Below are positions 63,378 to 64,000 of a DNA stretch of 64,000 bases, one piece after another. Numbering within the stretch: position 1 is the first letter of the stretch; each line of letters begins with the position of its first letter. Under the pieces are notes generated by a model. That model worked only from the letters and a program-made list of their open reading frames with translations. It was not told the origin of the DNA and made no database searches. The position numbers were made by a program, and so were the translations under genes. Origin of the DNA: Protula sp. h YS-2021 (lineage: Eukaryota; Annelida; Polychaeta; Sabellida; Serpulidae); the NCBI GenBank assembly GCA_949752745.1, contig OX457029.1, positions 15,625,956 to 15,689,955 on the forward strand, given 5' to 3'.

Positions 63378-63496
63378 GTATCTTGAAGAAATGTCCATGG
63401 CTTGCACTGGTGCTATTGGGATTTGGTTGCCTGTCTGCTCACATTTACATAATTGCGGAGACATATTTGGACTACAACATCAACCTGAACATCAAG
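63378..63496 (+). CDS. Possible exon of a DEG/ENaC-family channel (first membrane span)
   Basis: Between the acceptor acatcag and the donor gtaatt the frame reads GILKKCPWLALVLLGFGCLS and AHIYIIAETYLDYNINLNIK. A short basic lead, a Trp-led hydrophobic segment of ~20 residues, then a tyrosine-rich Y..YN...N(I)K stretch fits the first transmembrane helix and its flank in amiloride-sensitive (ASC) sodium channels. The next diagnostic block (FPA(V)T.CN) was not found to the right edge, so the gene would continue outside. It could equally be another membrane protein or chance. Confidence 0.3.
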
Positions 63497-64000
63497 GTAA
63501 TTAATGCAGCTCTGGACATAGCTCAAGAGATTTGTTTGTGACCTAAAACAATTCTGTGAAAATATTGTAATGAATTAATGCTGTTCTTGCCCCGATGCAG
63601 TGTCACCACCGTTTATCATAGCCTTGAGTGTACGCACAAGGTAGAAAGTACTCCCTATGGCAAGTTCAAAACGATGTTGAAAAGACCTTTGAAATTCATA
63701 ATCCATAAGCATTCTAAAATGTGGGATATTCGCAAAACCAAAACTTTTTTCAGGTAAAGTGAATCTTAGCATATATTTATTAAAAGTTTACATTTTCCAA
63801 ACCTACTTACTGACTAAACACTTCACATTTGACACTTCACCGATCCATGTAACATTCAGTTTCGTGAATCACGGTGTGTCACAGTGGAACATCAGTCGAC
63901 CAACGCAACAAATGCTACAGATACATTGAATATTTATATTTTATGAAAATAATTTGTTTAGCAAAAACGATACTTGGATATTACTTTTAATAACGAAATT
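63497..64000. other. Right edge, no further exon recognised
   Basis: A minus-strand frame at 63,575-63,772 (KSFGFANIPHFRMLMDYEFQ) is open for 65 residues but matches nothing I know. Confidence 0.4.

Overview
The window is metazoan nuclear DNA. Genes are split into many short exons with GT-AG introns, poly(A) signals are AATAAA, base composition is AT-rich, and most of the length is introns, satellites, microsatellites and transposon remnants. The gene content (a PP2A scaffold subunit, a secreted type-B carboxylesterase, a Tctex-type dynein light chain) and the repeat types (Jockey/CR1-like and L1/Tx1-like LINE pieces, a KRBA2-like integrase tail, many MITEs) fit a marine invertebrate, perhaps a lophotrochozoan. 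The sequence does not settle the species.

Layout. 1-4,235: a dispersed repeat, then a ~150-bp tandem repeat, then a ~2.5-kb satellite of 51-bp units. 5,164-16,813 (+): fourteen exons of the PP2A 65-kDa scaffold subunit A (PPP2R1), HEAT repeats 2 to 15; the first ~56 residues lie upstream of the window. 16,930-38,300: no convincing host gene. This stretch holds a Tc1-like helix-turn-helix relic, large arrays of ~150-bp repeats headed by hairpins, a 22-bp minisatellite, a broken KRBA2-like integrase tail flanked by 20-bp palindromes, an OTU-protease fragment, a mariner-like MITE and several elements with terminal hairpins. 38,509-39,108 (-): an intronless Tctex1/DYNLT5-like dynein light chain. 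41,353-55,246 (+): an eleven-exon secreted carboxylesterase/cholinesterase-like gene with complete Ser-Glu-His triad. Its introns carry an L1/Tx1-like LINE 3' fragment (-), a decayed Jockey/CR1-like LINE (+), a 32-bp minisatellite and a 2.84-kb foldback element with tRNA-like segments in its arms. 55,400-63,000: more terminal-hairpin elements, an 8-bp-TSD MITE, a pogo-like MITE and simple repeats. 63,378-63,496 (+): a possible first membrane-spanning exon of a DEG/ENaC-type channel running off the right edge.

The genes are unrelated neighbours; nothing suggests a cluster or operon. The most unusual theme is structural. At least seven dispersed repeats start with a hairpin whose arm sequence differs from copy to copy while base pairing is kept, usually followed by a GTCCGTCCGTC-type motif and arrays of ~150-bp units. 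A second family (arms TTTTCGCTAC/GTAGCGAAAA) has hairpins at both ends of the element. These are the best candidates for an undescribed mobile system.
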